Origin: Ceratorhiza oryzae-sativae
Lineage: Eukaryota > Basidiomycota > Agaricomycetes > Cantharellales > Ceratobasidiaceae
Assembly (NCBI GenBank): GCA_030998015.1
Contig: JARWMV010000018.1
Coordinates: forward strand, 186,001 to 250,000
Reading direction: 5' to 3'
DNA: 64,000 nucleotides
Shown here: one piece after another, positions 12,235-22,716 of the stretch
Layout: each line of letters starts with the position of its first letter
How positions within the stretch are numbered: the first letter of the stretch is position 1
The notes under the pieces: model-generated
Database searches by the model: none
Told to the model about the DNA's origin: nothing
The model's input: only the letters and a program-made list of their open reading frames with translations
Made by a program: the position numbers and the translations under genes

Positions 12235-13904
12235 TCAGTTCAACCCCAGTTGCGCCACACTGTCTTGCGCTTCGGCAAGTCGCCCTGCCAACGTCCACGG
12301 ACCTTCGTGTCTGGGGCGTTCCTCCTTGGCCTGGGGCGGCTGGAATGACTATAAGTATGGCCCTTGCAATTGGATTAGTGACATAAAAAAACTTACAGTA
12401 ACCCTGTACTCGCACATTGTTCGCCGATTGAACTTCAGGTTTCCCTCCGCGTCGATTGGCACTATCACCATCTGAGTGCCATGGCGCCAAAAAGGCACAA
12501 GTCCCGCTGTATAAACAGCAAGGTGCAGCTGGTGACCGCAACATGAAGTGGCGAAAAAATAGAAAGCCTCCCCAAAACTGGGGGTTGTCTTCCTATATTT
12601 ACTGACCCACCTGGACTCTTTCCCTGTGGTCCACGTGCAGTTACACACTGATACTGGCAGTGGTAAGCGAATACCCCATGGGCGCCGAACCTCTGGAGCA
12701 TGGACCCATTGTTCGCAAGACATGCAATCGAGCCGTGTTGTCCGGTGAAAGACGATGAGATCGGTGTGCTCTCGTGCTCGGTTATCCCTCAGCCACGCAC
12801 GTTTCAAGCAGCTTAGAGGCGGGAGTTGCAGATAATGGGTTTGAATCACCCAGTCGGTTAAGAAGGAGGTCACATCTGGAGGATAGACCGCTACCGCTGC
12901 AGGAGCTATAAACAGGTCCCATGACGTACTGCCCATGGTCATTCAGGATATGCACTCATTGAGATTTCAGCAATACTCACCTGGAGAAATGATCCAAGAT
13001 ATTCTTGCGTTCCTCCGGCTGCTTCAGGTTGGTACCGCAGGAGACCATGACAGCGACGCTTTGTTTGGCTGCTTGGGCCAAATCCCCTACCCGGCCCAGA
13101 ACCTCACGGAAGAACTCTTGGACCTCTGTTCTTGCTCCCTCGCCTTCGGTTGTAAACCAATAGCCACCTTGCGGATCACTTTCCGTCAAGATGATTGCCC
13201 ACAGGTTGAAGCTGCTACGTGCTTGGCTGGGATACGGCAAATTTAAGTGATAATCTATCTAGGGCGAATTGGAAGCACAAACCTCATGAATGCTTCATAC
13301 TCGTGTCGCATGTTGGTCGTAACCGATTGTACTATTACTTGAACCTGAAGAATCATTCTAAATTCTTATGAACAGAGTTCGGCCCCTAGACTTACCTCCA
13401 GCTCAAGCACCCGAATAGACGCACCAATCCTGTCGGCAGCCACGCGAGCCAGCTTCTCCATCGCGTCCAGATAAAATATTACCACAAGCAGGTCCGGTTG
13501 TGTGGTTCCCCGAACCACTCGCCGAGCCCGTTGTGTGTAATTGAGTATATTGTACTATACTCACGTTGAGCGGCCTGCCAACAGGTTTCGTCCGACATAC
13601 CTTTGGCGGATTGTTCGAACTTCGCTTGCCAAGACATGTCGGGCACGAGAAGCTGAATCGCGCAACGTTGGTACCATGAGGAAGGCTCACACATGCATGC
13701 TCGTTAGGTTGTTCGTTCTGCTGGGCTTGTATCGAATGTCAGTGATGGTCGCATGTCCTCGTCAAACGTACCATTGGCAATTTCCACCCGGTAGCAGTAC
13801 GATGAACCACAACTATCGCAGTCCAGTAACTGACCGCCATCTCCGCACATCGCACAGTACTGCGCGAGATAATCAATGGAACACCCCATGTTAGATGAAT
13901 TCAT
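12235..13904 (-). CDS. Type II family protein copy 2: ADD/PHD-like finger, middle module, RPLG-type zinc module (no Sir2)
   Basis: Best-preserved type II member. It starts at ATG 13904 and immediately encodes a finger of form C-x2-C-x8-C-x2-C-x4-C (CAMCGDGGQLLDCDSCGSSYC), the spacing seen in ADD fingers of ATRX/DNMT3, followed by a CPTC pair near 13640. The middle module shows DLLVVIFYLDAMEK (about 13480), AIILTESDPQGGYW (about 13190) and VAVMVSCGTNL (about 13040). The C-terminal module shows RRPWGIRLP, CNC, W and TSCCG (12540-12700), ending with a short exon WTLAGRLAEA before the stop at 12235. Introns have plausible signals, although one acceptor (after the finger exon) must be a weak AAG. 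No Sir2 domain precedes it. It is head to head with copy 3. ADD fingers typically read unmodified H3K4 or H3K9me3; that role here is inference. Confidence 0.7.
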
Positions 13905-14115
13905 AAGTTCTAGGAACCTGCACTCACTGTGTCGTGTTGCAATGTTTCGTCACAAACAATCAGTCGGACGTCTACTCACAGCAATGAAAAGCTGATGAGC
14001 CTTTATTTCAGATTAGGGAGTAATATTGATTTGCTCACGTCTGGGCTTTTCGTGTGAGGAACTCATTGGTTGAAGAAGGTGGATGTTGCAAGGCTGGTGA
14101 TGAAAGTGGCCAGGG

Positions 14116-14121
14116 CACGTG
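14116..14121. promoter_or_regulatory. CACGTG between the divergent copies 2 and 3
   Basis: GGCACGTGCT sits in the 400-bp gap between the starts at 13904 (minus) and 14308 (plus), so it could serve both genes. Confidence 0.4.
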
Positions 14122-14307
14122 CTGTATCATGTTTCACTGTGGCGCAAAAATGTCTACGTAATAGAAAAAACGCACGCCTTGTTGTCACCTGGTCGACCCT
14201 GATTCAGACTATTGTCCACCATCGCACCACCGACCTGACACCCTACTTTTGCCCTCTCCCCACCTTGCTCAGTATTTTTTATACATCCAAGCTGAGACAC
14301 TGCCAAA

Positions 14308-16814
14308 ATGCTTCAGATCCACACTTTCGAATACAGTGGAACTCACAGCTACGAAGACCTCCAGTGGGGATTGAGTGGCTGCCGTCGCATTGTGTTCATG
14401 TACGGACCAGGGGTTTTATCTGGAACCGCTATCAAGGTAAATAAATACCTTTTATTGTTGTTGGCCTCTATGGTTGAGTTTTTGTTGCAGCCGCTTCATG
14501 GACAAAATGGTCTTTGGGAGGAGAGTAAGAGTATTGGCGGCACAAGACCACAACGAGTGCTTACAAAGGAGAACGTGCGAACTGGCGCACAAGAAAAAAA
14601 CGGGCACGTCAACTGTTTGCTTGCACAAAACCGGCAGGCGGCGCGTTCATCGGGGCCGACAAATTTCCACAAATTGCTGGCCTATATGTCCGAACATGAT
14701 TTACTGGATACCTCCTATACGACAAACATCGAAGGTCTTGAAGCTAGACTATTACCCGCGGTCTTCGAGGAAAACACATCCCCGCGTATCGTTCAGGTTT
14801 TGGGATCAAACCGGTATGTTCGTTGCGAGCAATGCGACTCAAGGTTCGAGGCAGACGAGTTCGAGTCCTCTTTCCTTGCCTCGGCGGCGGTACCGTGTAA
14901 AAACTGCGGTGTGTCCTTTTTGTTCCATTCATTGATTGACGTGCCGACATCATCCTCAGCCCACACGTCGAAACGCCGATCCACGCGAGCAATATCTCTC
15001 CTGCGTCCATCGGTTTGCATGAGCAACGAGCCGCCCCCAGTCGACGTCTTCAAGCCAATTTGCGAAAACGCGGATGCGCTACTGGTAGTTGGGGTACCGT
15101 GCACAGAGCCCATGGTAGAGGACATGGTGAAGGAACTGACTCACCTGGTACGGCTTCAAGGCCGCCGGGTGATCTATATCGGCTTGGAGGCGTTGCCCAA
15201 GTCTACCTGGAACAACTTGATCGACGTGCATGTCAAGGTTGACCCCAGGATTGGGCAAGGAGGTATTTGCATAGCCTGCAAACCGGGCTACCCGGCGCTC
15301 GAACTGGCCCTGACATCTTAGAGTCGGTGAGTTGGTATTGGCGAAGACGATTCACTTACTAACATCCCGCGCAGTTTTTCGTCCCTGCACCTCAGCCAGT
15401 GGAGTATGGTGACGAAGTGGCCTCTTTCATTGCTAGCGGTTCCATGAATGACTGCAGTCTTTGCGGCCAGGCTGCAAGTAGTGATGTTGTTTTCCCCTGT
15501 CGTGTTTGTCATACTCCGTACTGCATGCAGGGCCCAGAGGAGACGGAGGATAAATGTTGCGTGCACCTCCTGGCGCAGTCTCCGCTGCGTTTCGCCAACA
15601 TGCTCGATCTAGATAGTGTGATTCAGGAGTTCATTTGCCCGGCGTGCTTCATCCGGGGGCCAGCTAACCCGTATCCGGTGCGTGCCTCTGCATCTTTGGA
15701 TTCATAGCGCTCATAAACTCCGCCTCAGCATTTCATCCTAGCCCCTAATATTCGTATACCCGAACCCATCAACGCCCCAAAACTGCTCCTCGTTGTTTTC
15801 TATATCACAGAGTTCCGCTATATTGCTAATCAGATTTCTATTGCGATTGCAAGTAGCTGGAATGAACGTGGATGGCAGGTGAGACAGGCCGTACTAATGG
15901 GATATTCACTCATTGACTCATCTCTACAGTGCCGCACTGCGCCAATTAGCTTGGACGATTTAGCTCATAGCCATCCTGTCGAATTGTGGAACAAGAAAAG
16001 GTATGCTTCCAAATCTGTTCCGCAAGACAATGATAGCTTATATTATCCACAGCCCCTGGCCTTACCGATCATTCAGGGTGTTCGCCATATACCTGACGCA
16101 CGCACTTCACACGACAATGACACTCCAAACGAGTGGCGTGCATTCTGAGCCTGTGGATAATGTTAGTGAATCTTATGCTCTCACTGCCTTGAATTCAATG
16201 GACTCTTACTCGGATCGTCTTCAGTTCTTCGACCTTACAGTGAAGGCGATGGAGCCGGCTCTGGATCACGCCGCCTCGTTTGATGCTGCTCTGCTATGTT
16301 GTGGCCATCTGTTTCGCTCCCCCGAACAGGTCGCGCTGCTTCAACTCTTCATCTCTAGGTAAGAATTTCCTGTATGCGCATTGTGAGCTCATGATATCAA
16401 ACTATCGTTTTTGACAGGCAACGACAGTTCAGTCACGCTGTCGGGTTCGTCAACACAAAGCTAACCCCCAGTGTGTTGACGAATCTCCTTTCTTCAGTTG
16501 TGGTTGGCAGTCTGGGTTATGAGCAGGACTTCAGTTCTTGCTTGGTGGACACATGGATGCGAGACAAGTCTGCCTCCGCCGCTTCGGATTTGATCTTGTT
16601 CTCCTCGGATATGGAACCAATGGTCTACAAGTTCGCACCTTTCCTGACAAGACCGCTTGGGCGGCCACTCCCCAGCCTTTTGCATGTCTGCCGTTGTGAG
16701 AATGTCAAACCAGGCAACGCTGAGAAGGAGAAGAAGTGGGCAGTTAAGGTGCACTTCTCTGGAGGGGAGGACAATCAGGTTGGTGGTACCTCTCTCAATA
16801 CAATTTATTCATGA
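14308..16814 (+). CDS. Sirtuin-family copy 3: degenerate Sir2 domain, ADD-like finger, RPLG module; 3' end truncated
   Basis: ATG 14308 opens a Sir2-like region whose landmarks are kept in order but whose key residues are lost. CGAGIST becomes MYGPGVLSGT, TQNIDGLE becomes TTNIEGLE (14720), the catalytic LHG becomes VLGSN (about 14800), and GTS-x-x-V becomes VGVPCTEP (15090). The zinc pairs CEQC and CKNC remain. An enzyme of this sequence should be inactive. The first exon (GTAAATA donor, TTGCAG acceptor) joins to a motif like GPNGLW. A TAG at 15319 closes this part unless a donor at AAG-GTTGAC (15238) is used, which joins in frame to the next exon. The next exons encode a C-x2-C-x11-C-x2-C-x4-C finger (15450), LLLVVFYITEF (15790), LLCCGHLF (16300) and TRPLGRPLP with CRC (16650). 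The final CC motif is missing because minisatellite sequence follows from about 16.85 kb. Confidence 0.65.
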
Positions 16815-16899
16815 TTCAACTGATGCACCTCAATCTGGTAAGCAGGAACGCTCACGGGCCAAAGCCCTGGGGTTATTTAGACAAAGTAGGGAGAGGTAG

Positions 16900-19335
16900 G
16901 GAGGACTCAGGTAGGTTGGGAGGAGTAGGAATATTGACCATGGTGCAAGGGTAGGGATGGCATTCAGGGCAAAATTCTATGAAGCCTATTCTAAACTAAC
17001 CAGTGCTAGGTTAGGATGACTTGGAACAGCACTGGAACTAAATGAGAATAAAGTTGCAAGGCATCTCAAAGCATCAACCAGTGGCAGACAGTGTATGACA
17101 TTGATGGGAGTCATAGAGTTGAATTGGAGATAGAGCAATAACACCCTCCTTAACCCAACTTGGTGACAACTGCCTGTTCCTGGGGTATTTGGGAAAACAT
17201 CTATGCTAGGCATAAGGAAGATTAATATAAGACCTAATAATAAGTAATCCTATCTACTGCTTGAGTGCACCAGCAGTGGCAAACTGTGTATGACACTAGG
17301 AAGCCAACTACATTTGAATTTGAAATAACAGATTAAGCACCCTCCCTAACCTGACTTGAGAGTGCTGGCAAAGTCACATGTAGGATCTTGAGCCAATGGC
17401 AAACACATTATCCATAACGCTAACTTAGAAATTATTTCCAGTGTGGCAACAGTGTCAGACCAGGTATGACATTGGGGGGAAGTGCTGGAGTGAATTTTAA
17501 AATAGAAAATTAAGCACCCTCCCTAACCTGACTGCCTCTTACACAAAGATATCCATGAATACATAACCAATACCTAAAAATAGAATATCCATGACCTTAT
17601 GTTGGAAATTAGCATTCTCAACTCTAACACAGCAGCAGGTGGCAGACTGAGTATGACATTGTGGGATGTGCTCAAGTGAAATTTGCAATGGAGAATTTGA
17701 AGCCCTCCCTGACCTAACTTGGTGACAACTGCCTGTTGCATGGGGGATTTGGGAACACATCAATGCAAGGGATAAGAATGAGTAATATAAGACCAGACAA
17801 TGAGTAATCCTATCCACAGCTTGAGTGCACCAGTAGTGGCAGACTGGGTATGACATTGGGAAGCATATGGTGCTTGAATTTGAAATAGCACATTAAGCGC
17901 CCTCCCTAACCTGACTTGAGGGTACTGGCAAAGCCATCTGTAGAAACCCCAATGCTTTGTTTTGGAAATTGGCATCCCCAACTCCAACATGGCAGTAGGT
18001 GGCAGACCAAGTACGACATTGGGGGAGAGTGCTGGAGTGAAATTTAAAATAGAAAATTAAGTGCCCTCCTTAACCTGACTTGGTGACAACTACCTGCTGC
18101 ATGAGCAGACTTGGGCATCATCAATTAAATTCATAGGTAAGATTCATACAAGACAAAGGACAGTGGCAGACTGGGTATGACATTGGGAAGCATACTGTGC
18201 TTGAATTTGAAATAGCACATTAAGCGCCCTCCCTAACCTGACTTGAGAGCACCAGCAAAGCCATCTACAAAAACCTACTACCTGTTTTGGAAATTAGCAT
18301 CCCAACTCCAACATGGCAGCTGGTGGCAGACCAGGTATGACATTGGGGGAGAGTGCTGGAGTGAAATTTGAAACAGAAAATTAAGTGCCCCCCCTAACCT
18401 GACTTGGTGACAACTGCCTGTTGCATGAGCAGACTTGGGGATCATCAGTTAAATTCATAGGTAAGACCAAAGACAGTGGCAGACTGGGTATGACATTGGG
18501 AAGCATACTGTGCTTGAATTTGAAATAGCACATTAAGCGCTCTCCCTAACCTGACTTGAGAGTGCCAGCAAAGCCATCTAAAAAAACCTACCTGTTTTGG
18601 AAATTAGCATCCCAACTCCAACATGGCAGCTGGTGGCAGACCAGGTATGACATTGGGGGAGAGTGCTGGAGTGAAATTTGAAACAGAAAATTAAGTGCCC
18701 CCCCTAACCTGACTTGGTGACAACTGCCTGTTGTATGAGCAGACTTGGGGATCATCAGTTAAATTCATAGGTAAGACCAAAGACAGTGGCAGACTGGGTA
18801 CGACATTGGGAAGCATACTGTGCTTTAATTTGAAATAGCACATTAAGTGCTCTCCCTAACCTGACTTGAGAGTGCCAGCAAAGCCATCTAAAAAAACCTA
18901 CCTGTTTTGGAAATTAGCATCCCAACTCCAACATGGCAGCTGGTGGCAGACCAGGTATGACATTGGGGGAGAGTGCTGGAGTGAAATTTGAAACAGAAAA
19001 TTAAGTGCCCCCCCTAACCTGACTTGGTGACAACTGCCTGTTGCATGAGCAGACTTGGGGATCATCAGTTAAATTCATAGGTAAGACCAAAGACAGTGGC
19101 AGACTGGGTACGACATTGGGAAGCATACTGTGCTTTAATTTGAAATAGCACATTAAGCGCTCTCCCTAACCTGACTTGAGAGTGCCAGCAAAGCCATCTA
19201 AAAAAACCTACCTGTTTTGGAAATTAGCATCCCAACTCCAACATGGCAGCTGGTGGCAGACCAGGTATGACATTGGGGGGAGAGTGCTGGAGTGAAATTT
19301 GAAACAGAAAATTAAGTGCCCCCCCTAACCTGACC
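16900..19335. repeat. Nested minisatellite, about 310-bp unit made of two related halves
   Basis: Near-identical units of 310-313 bp start with CAGTGGCAGACTGGGTA at 18161, 18474, 18784 and 19094. More diverged copies and half units extend back to about 17.0 kb. Each unit holds two related halves of about 155 bp, both with GTGGCAGAC..GGTATGACATTGGG and CTCCCTAACCTGACTTG. Divergence rises toward the left, so the array grew from the right. The array directly follows the truncated sirtuin copy 3 and ends at an hAT element. It contains no gene; short minus-strand frames inside are by-products of the repeat. Confidence 0.92.
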
Positions 19336-19407
19336 AAACTGCACCTGACTGTTACATGTGTCATTGTAGTGTGTCAAAAGATGACTGTATTAATCCTATG
19401 TTGTAGG

Positions 19408-22054
19408 TAAGCATGTGACGTGGAAGATTTGCCAAAATTCGGCACCGGATGCCAGATTTCGGCACTTTTGAACGTGTTTTCATCCTGCACTCGCTCCCGC
19501 GTGCCGGAAGCCAGAATTTCCGTGGCATTCCCGCACATGCGGGAAATTCCCGCATTTCGCGGGAAGGCGGAAAGGCGGGCATGATCGCAGGAAGGCGAGC
19601 ATAGTCGGAGCGGGAATGCGAGCACACGGGAACAGGAACTTATGTGGGCAGGCGGAAAGGCGGAAAGCAGTCAGTAAAATAGGCTCGTACAGAATGCGCA
19701 GCACACGATTTGCACGAGTGATCTATCTGCACGTTTTCACACTATTAGATGTAGGAGGCATTGTTATTAATATATTGACACCGCGTCTGCTCGGGCTCAG
19801 TAGCTACATCGTATGGAATTCTAACAGTAATTGATATCACCACGATAAAACATCAGGTAAACGTAGTTAGAGCAAGTAGGGAAAAGTGTTCGTTATAGTC
19901 GGATGGGAGTCGGAAATGGAGTTAAGAAGCTGGAAGCCAGAGCGCAGAGAGGTGGGATGAACAAACGAACCTGATCCTCCAGCATAGCATCTCTTCACCA
20001 ACTTAACAAGTGTCAGCAAGCATACGGTAAGCAGGCGGTAGCGTAGACATACCTGGCTAGCAGCTGAAACCTTTGCCTTCCTTGCAAAGGCCGAGATCTG
20101 AGGATGACGAGGAGAGGTTTAGGTCGCAAGGAAGCGAGGGGTTCAGATCGCCAGCACGCGAGGAAGGATTGAAGTCGAGTGACGAGGATGGGTTTAGGTC
20201 AAATGCCGAGGATGGATTTACATTGCAGAAAAGCAATGGTGAGCCCACGTCCGTCTCCCAAGGCACGCTGAACAGAGAAACTGTGTCTTGAGGCGGCAAG
20301 TTTGGGCTACGGGTCACTCTAGAAAACGATGTTAGCACCTTTTTTACACAGCATATCGATACATCTCGTAGCGCAGAATGCGACTTACACGTGGCGGCTG
20401 ATGAATATCTTGATACCTTGCTCTGCAAGCAACTGAGAGAGTTGGCAACGATGGCTGTTGAATTGGCTAAGACCTCGTCCTCCCTGCGTTTCGATCTTGA
20501 ACAAGTATTATCAGAAATCCGACGAATCTGCACTCTACCGGCTCTCAATCTGTGAGTAACGCGCATTGTTTCATTGGGTACTAGCTAATAATACATGCGT
20601 TAAGTGCTCCATCCTTCGATGCGAGCACACTACATGAAGATCGCAGAGTGGGAGAAGGAGTGGATCGAGGTCGCTGTCGCGCTCCTCGAAGACACCTGGC
20701 GGAAGTTCTACCGGCCAGCTGCAGACAGCACAGAGAAGGCATCGGGTGAACCATCAGACGACACATCGTTTCTTGGCGTCCCGGTACGTATTACTATCGT
20801 GTAGTACTGTACATAAGCTAACGATCTGCGTAGTCCTACATGGACCAGGTCCTCTCGTCGATTGATACGGCTCAGCAGTCGGCGGAATCCCCGGTTGAAA
20901 ACTTCGCTTACGGTAAGCATCATTACTCTCGGAATGTTAGCATAATACTCACTGTTGGAGATTACAAGTGCGTCAGCGCTCATGCGAGTTACGTTACTGT
21001 AACACGAACGCTTTACTCATCTCTCTCGTTTGTATGCGTTCTATCTCATCGTCTTACTCATTGTTGTTTCGCTTGTTTTTCGCTTGTTCTCTATGCGATA
21101 TCTCGGCTATGTATATGCTTACTGATCGAGATGTATATATACTCGGTTTCTCATGTAGTAGCTAGTCACTCGTTTGAATACACTTGTATACATATTTTAC
21201 GTGTTTTATTTCACTGCGCTACGCTACGCTCAACACTCACACCGCAACTAGATGCACCAGTGTTCAACCTCGTTGATGGCAAACGCGTACCATTCAACCC
21301 GCTGGTCTGGTGGTATGGACAGCGCGCGGTCGGGAACGAAAGGAATGGGCTGACTCAACTCGCGCTCGATGTTCTGAGTGCTCCCGGTGAGTTCTTGTAT
21401 TCTACATCCATCTGTGTGAGGCGCTGACTTAACACGAAGCGTCGAGCGTGGATGTGGAACGCGCGTTCTCGTTTGGCGGCTCGATTGTGAGTAAGCGTCG
21501 GCACAACCTTTCACCGCACACCATTCAAGCCACCGCCACGCTGGGCTCCTACTCGAAAGCAGGCCTGGTGAAACCGGGCACTCTGAAGCTGCCACTGCGT
21601 GGGAGGGAGAAGGCGAAGGAGGATGTGAAGATGGCTGCGTAGGAAGATATGGTGGCGCCGACGACTGTTGTTTACCTATATCTGAATGTACTTACGACTG
21701 TGACGAATGATCAGTGCTCCTGTGCACATATTAATCTATTCGCTATCCCGTGTGTTCCTCGTTTATACAAACAAAGTTATATTGTTAGACCAATCTACTC
21801 AATACAGGCTGTCGAGTCCGCCGCTTGCTGCTGCCAGAGCGCGGGAGCTCTGCCGAAAATTGCGGGAACTCCGCCAGAATCTGCGGGAAAAGGTCAGCGG
21901 GAATGCCGAATTCCTGCAGACATGCCGGGCGGGAGTTGATACGTCGAGGGTGGTTCCGGCGCTGGCTCCCGCGTCCGCGTTGCCGAAAATCGCCGAAAAA
22001 AACTCCGGCAAGCGCCAAGTTTCCGGCGTGCCGGAGTTCCGCGTCACATGCTTA
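19408..22054. mobile_element. hAT-like DNA transposon
   Basis: The element is bounded by a perfect 13-bp inverted pair, TAAGCATGTGACG (19408) and CGTCACATGCTTA (22042). Inside lie GC-rich subterminal stretches full of GCGGGAAATTCCCGC-like and CCGGCG motifs at both ends (19.43-19.67 and 21.83-22.04 kb), typical of hAT subterminal repeats. The centre encodes the C-terminal hAT dimerisation region. I could not find a matching 8-bp target duplication, so the outer borders are tentative. Confidence 0.7.
20604..21642 (+). pseudogene. hAT transposase remnant (C-terminal dimerisation domain)
   Basis: Exons spell AEWEKEWIEVAVALLEDTW (about 20650), then NPLVWWYGQRAVGNERNGL (about 21290), and after a short intron (donor GTGAGT, acceptor CGAAG) ASSVDVERAFSFGG (about 21440-21490). 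That last block is the hallmark A-S-S-x-x-x-E-R-x-F-S-x-x-G of hAT C termini. The frame ends at 21642. I could not find the DDE residues or the BED finger, so the gene appears truncated or strongly decayed. The intron splitting P/ASS is at the same position and phase in the second hAT at 30.4 kb. Confidence 0.65.
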
Positions 22055-22059
22055 TGGTG

Positions 22060-22712
22060 ATGTTGAATGCCAAGATGCATTGCATTGACTGAAGCCACTT
22101 TGTGAACCCTAATGCTCCCAGTTCTCTGGTCCCAAGCTTGTTCCTACACATATGTTCTCACCACATGTCCATTTCATAGGTCACTTTTGGTAGGGAGACT
22201 GCTTGGTGCAACCGCTGCACTGCCTCCAGTTTCAGACCTGTTGCTTTCTAGACACCCTCCTTAAAAGGTTGACCCACATGGTTGCTGTCTTCAATACCCC
22301 TACTCATTGCTGACCCTATCTCAACTCACCATCTAACAGCACTCCTAGAAAGCAATGCAACCTGAGCAGCTTGATTTTTACTCCAACAATCTTAATCATG
22401 ATCATAGTTATGGCTCCCAGGGTGATATCAAACCCACAGGAACTGACCAAAGCAATCAATGAGTAGCTTTCCACTCCAGAGGCCTCATTTGTATTGTTTA
22501 GTTTCTGTTTCGTGCTCAATTGGGACATCTTTAACACACATCATTGAAATCCCCAGTGAACCCTGTTGCCTATATTTGTCAGTGCTTAAAAGTCAAATCT
22601 GAAATCAATGCTTGCTATTTGAACCAGTCTGCCTGTGTTGCTATGAGGAGCTTGTCTCCCACATTAGGAATAAGTAAAGGTATTGGAAACTAGGAATCAC
22701 ACTTCTATTACT
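22060..22712. other. Intergenic, nothing recognised
   Basis: Flank between the hAT element and the 3' end of sirtuin copy 4. No motif-bearing frame was found. Confidence 0.4.
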
Positions 22713-22716
22713 AAGA

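Noticed and set aside
12235..13904. Firm call of a caspase or CHAT protease domain
   Set aside because: A conserved Cys-Gly is visible in type II copies, but no invariant His was found and type I lacks the Cys.
17539..17990. Minus-strand open frames in the minisatellite
   Set aside because: They repeat with the DNA unit and break in other units, so they are by-products.
16900..19335. Telomeric repeats, from the many CCCTAACC strings
   Set aside because: CCCTAA occurs once per half unit inside a complex 155-bp repeat, not as tandem hexamers.
19400..22062. 8-bp target duplication of the larger hAT
   Set aside because: The bases outside the 13-bp inverted termini (GTTGTAGG and TGGTGATG) do not match, so no duplication is claimed.
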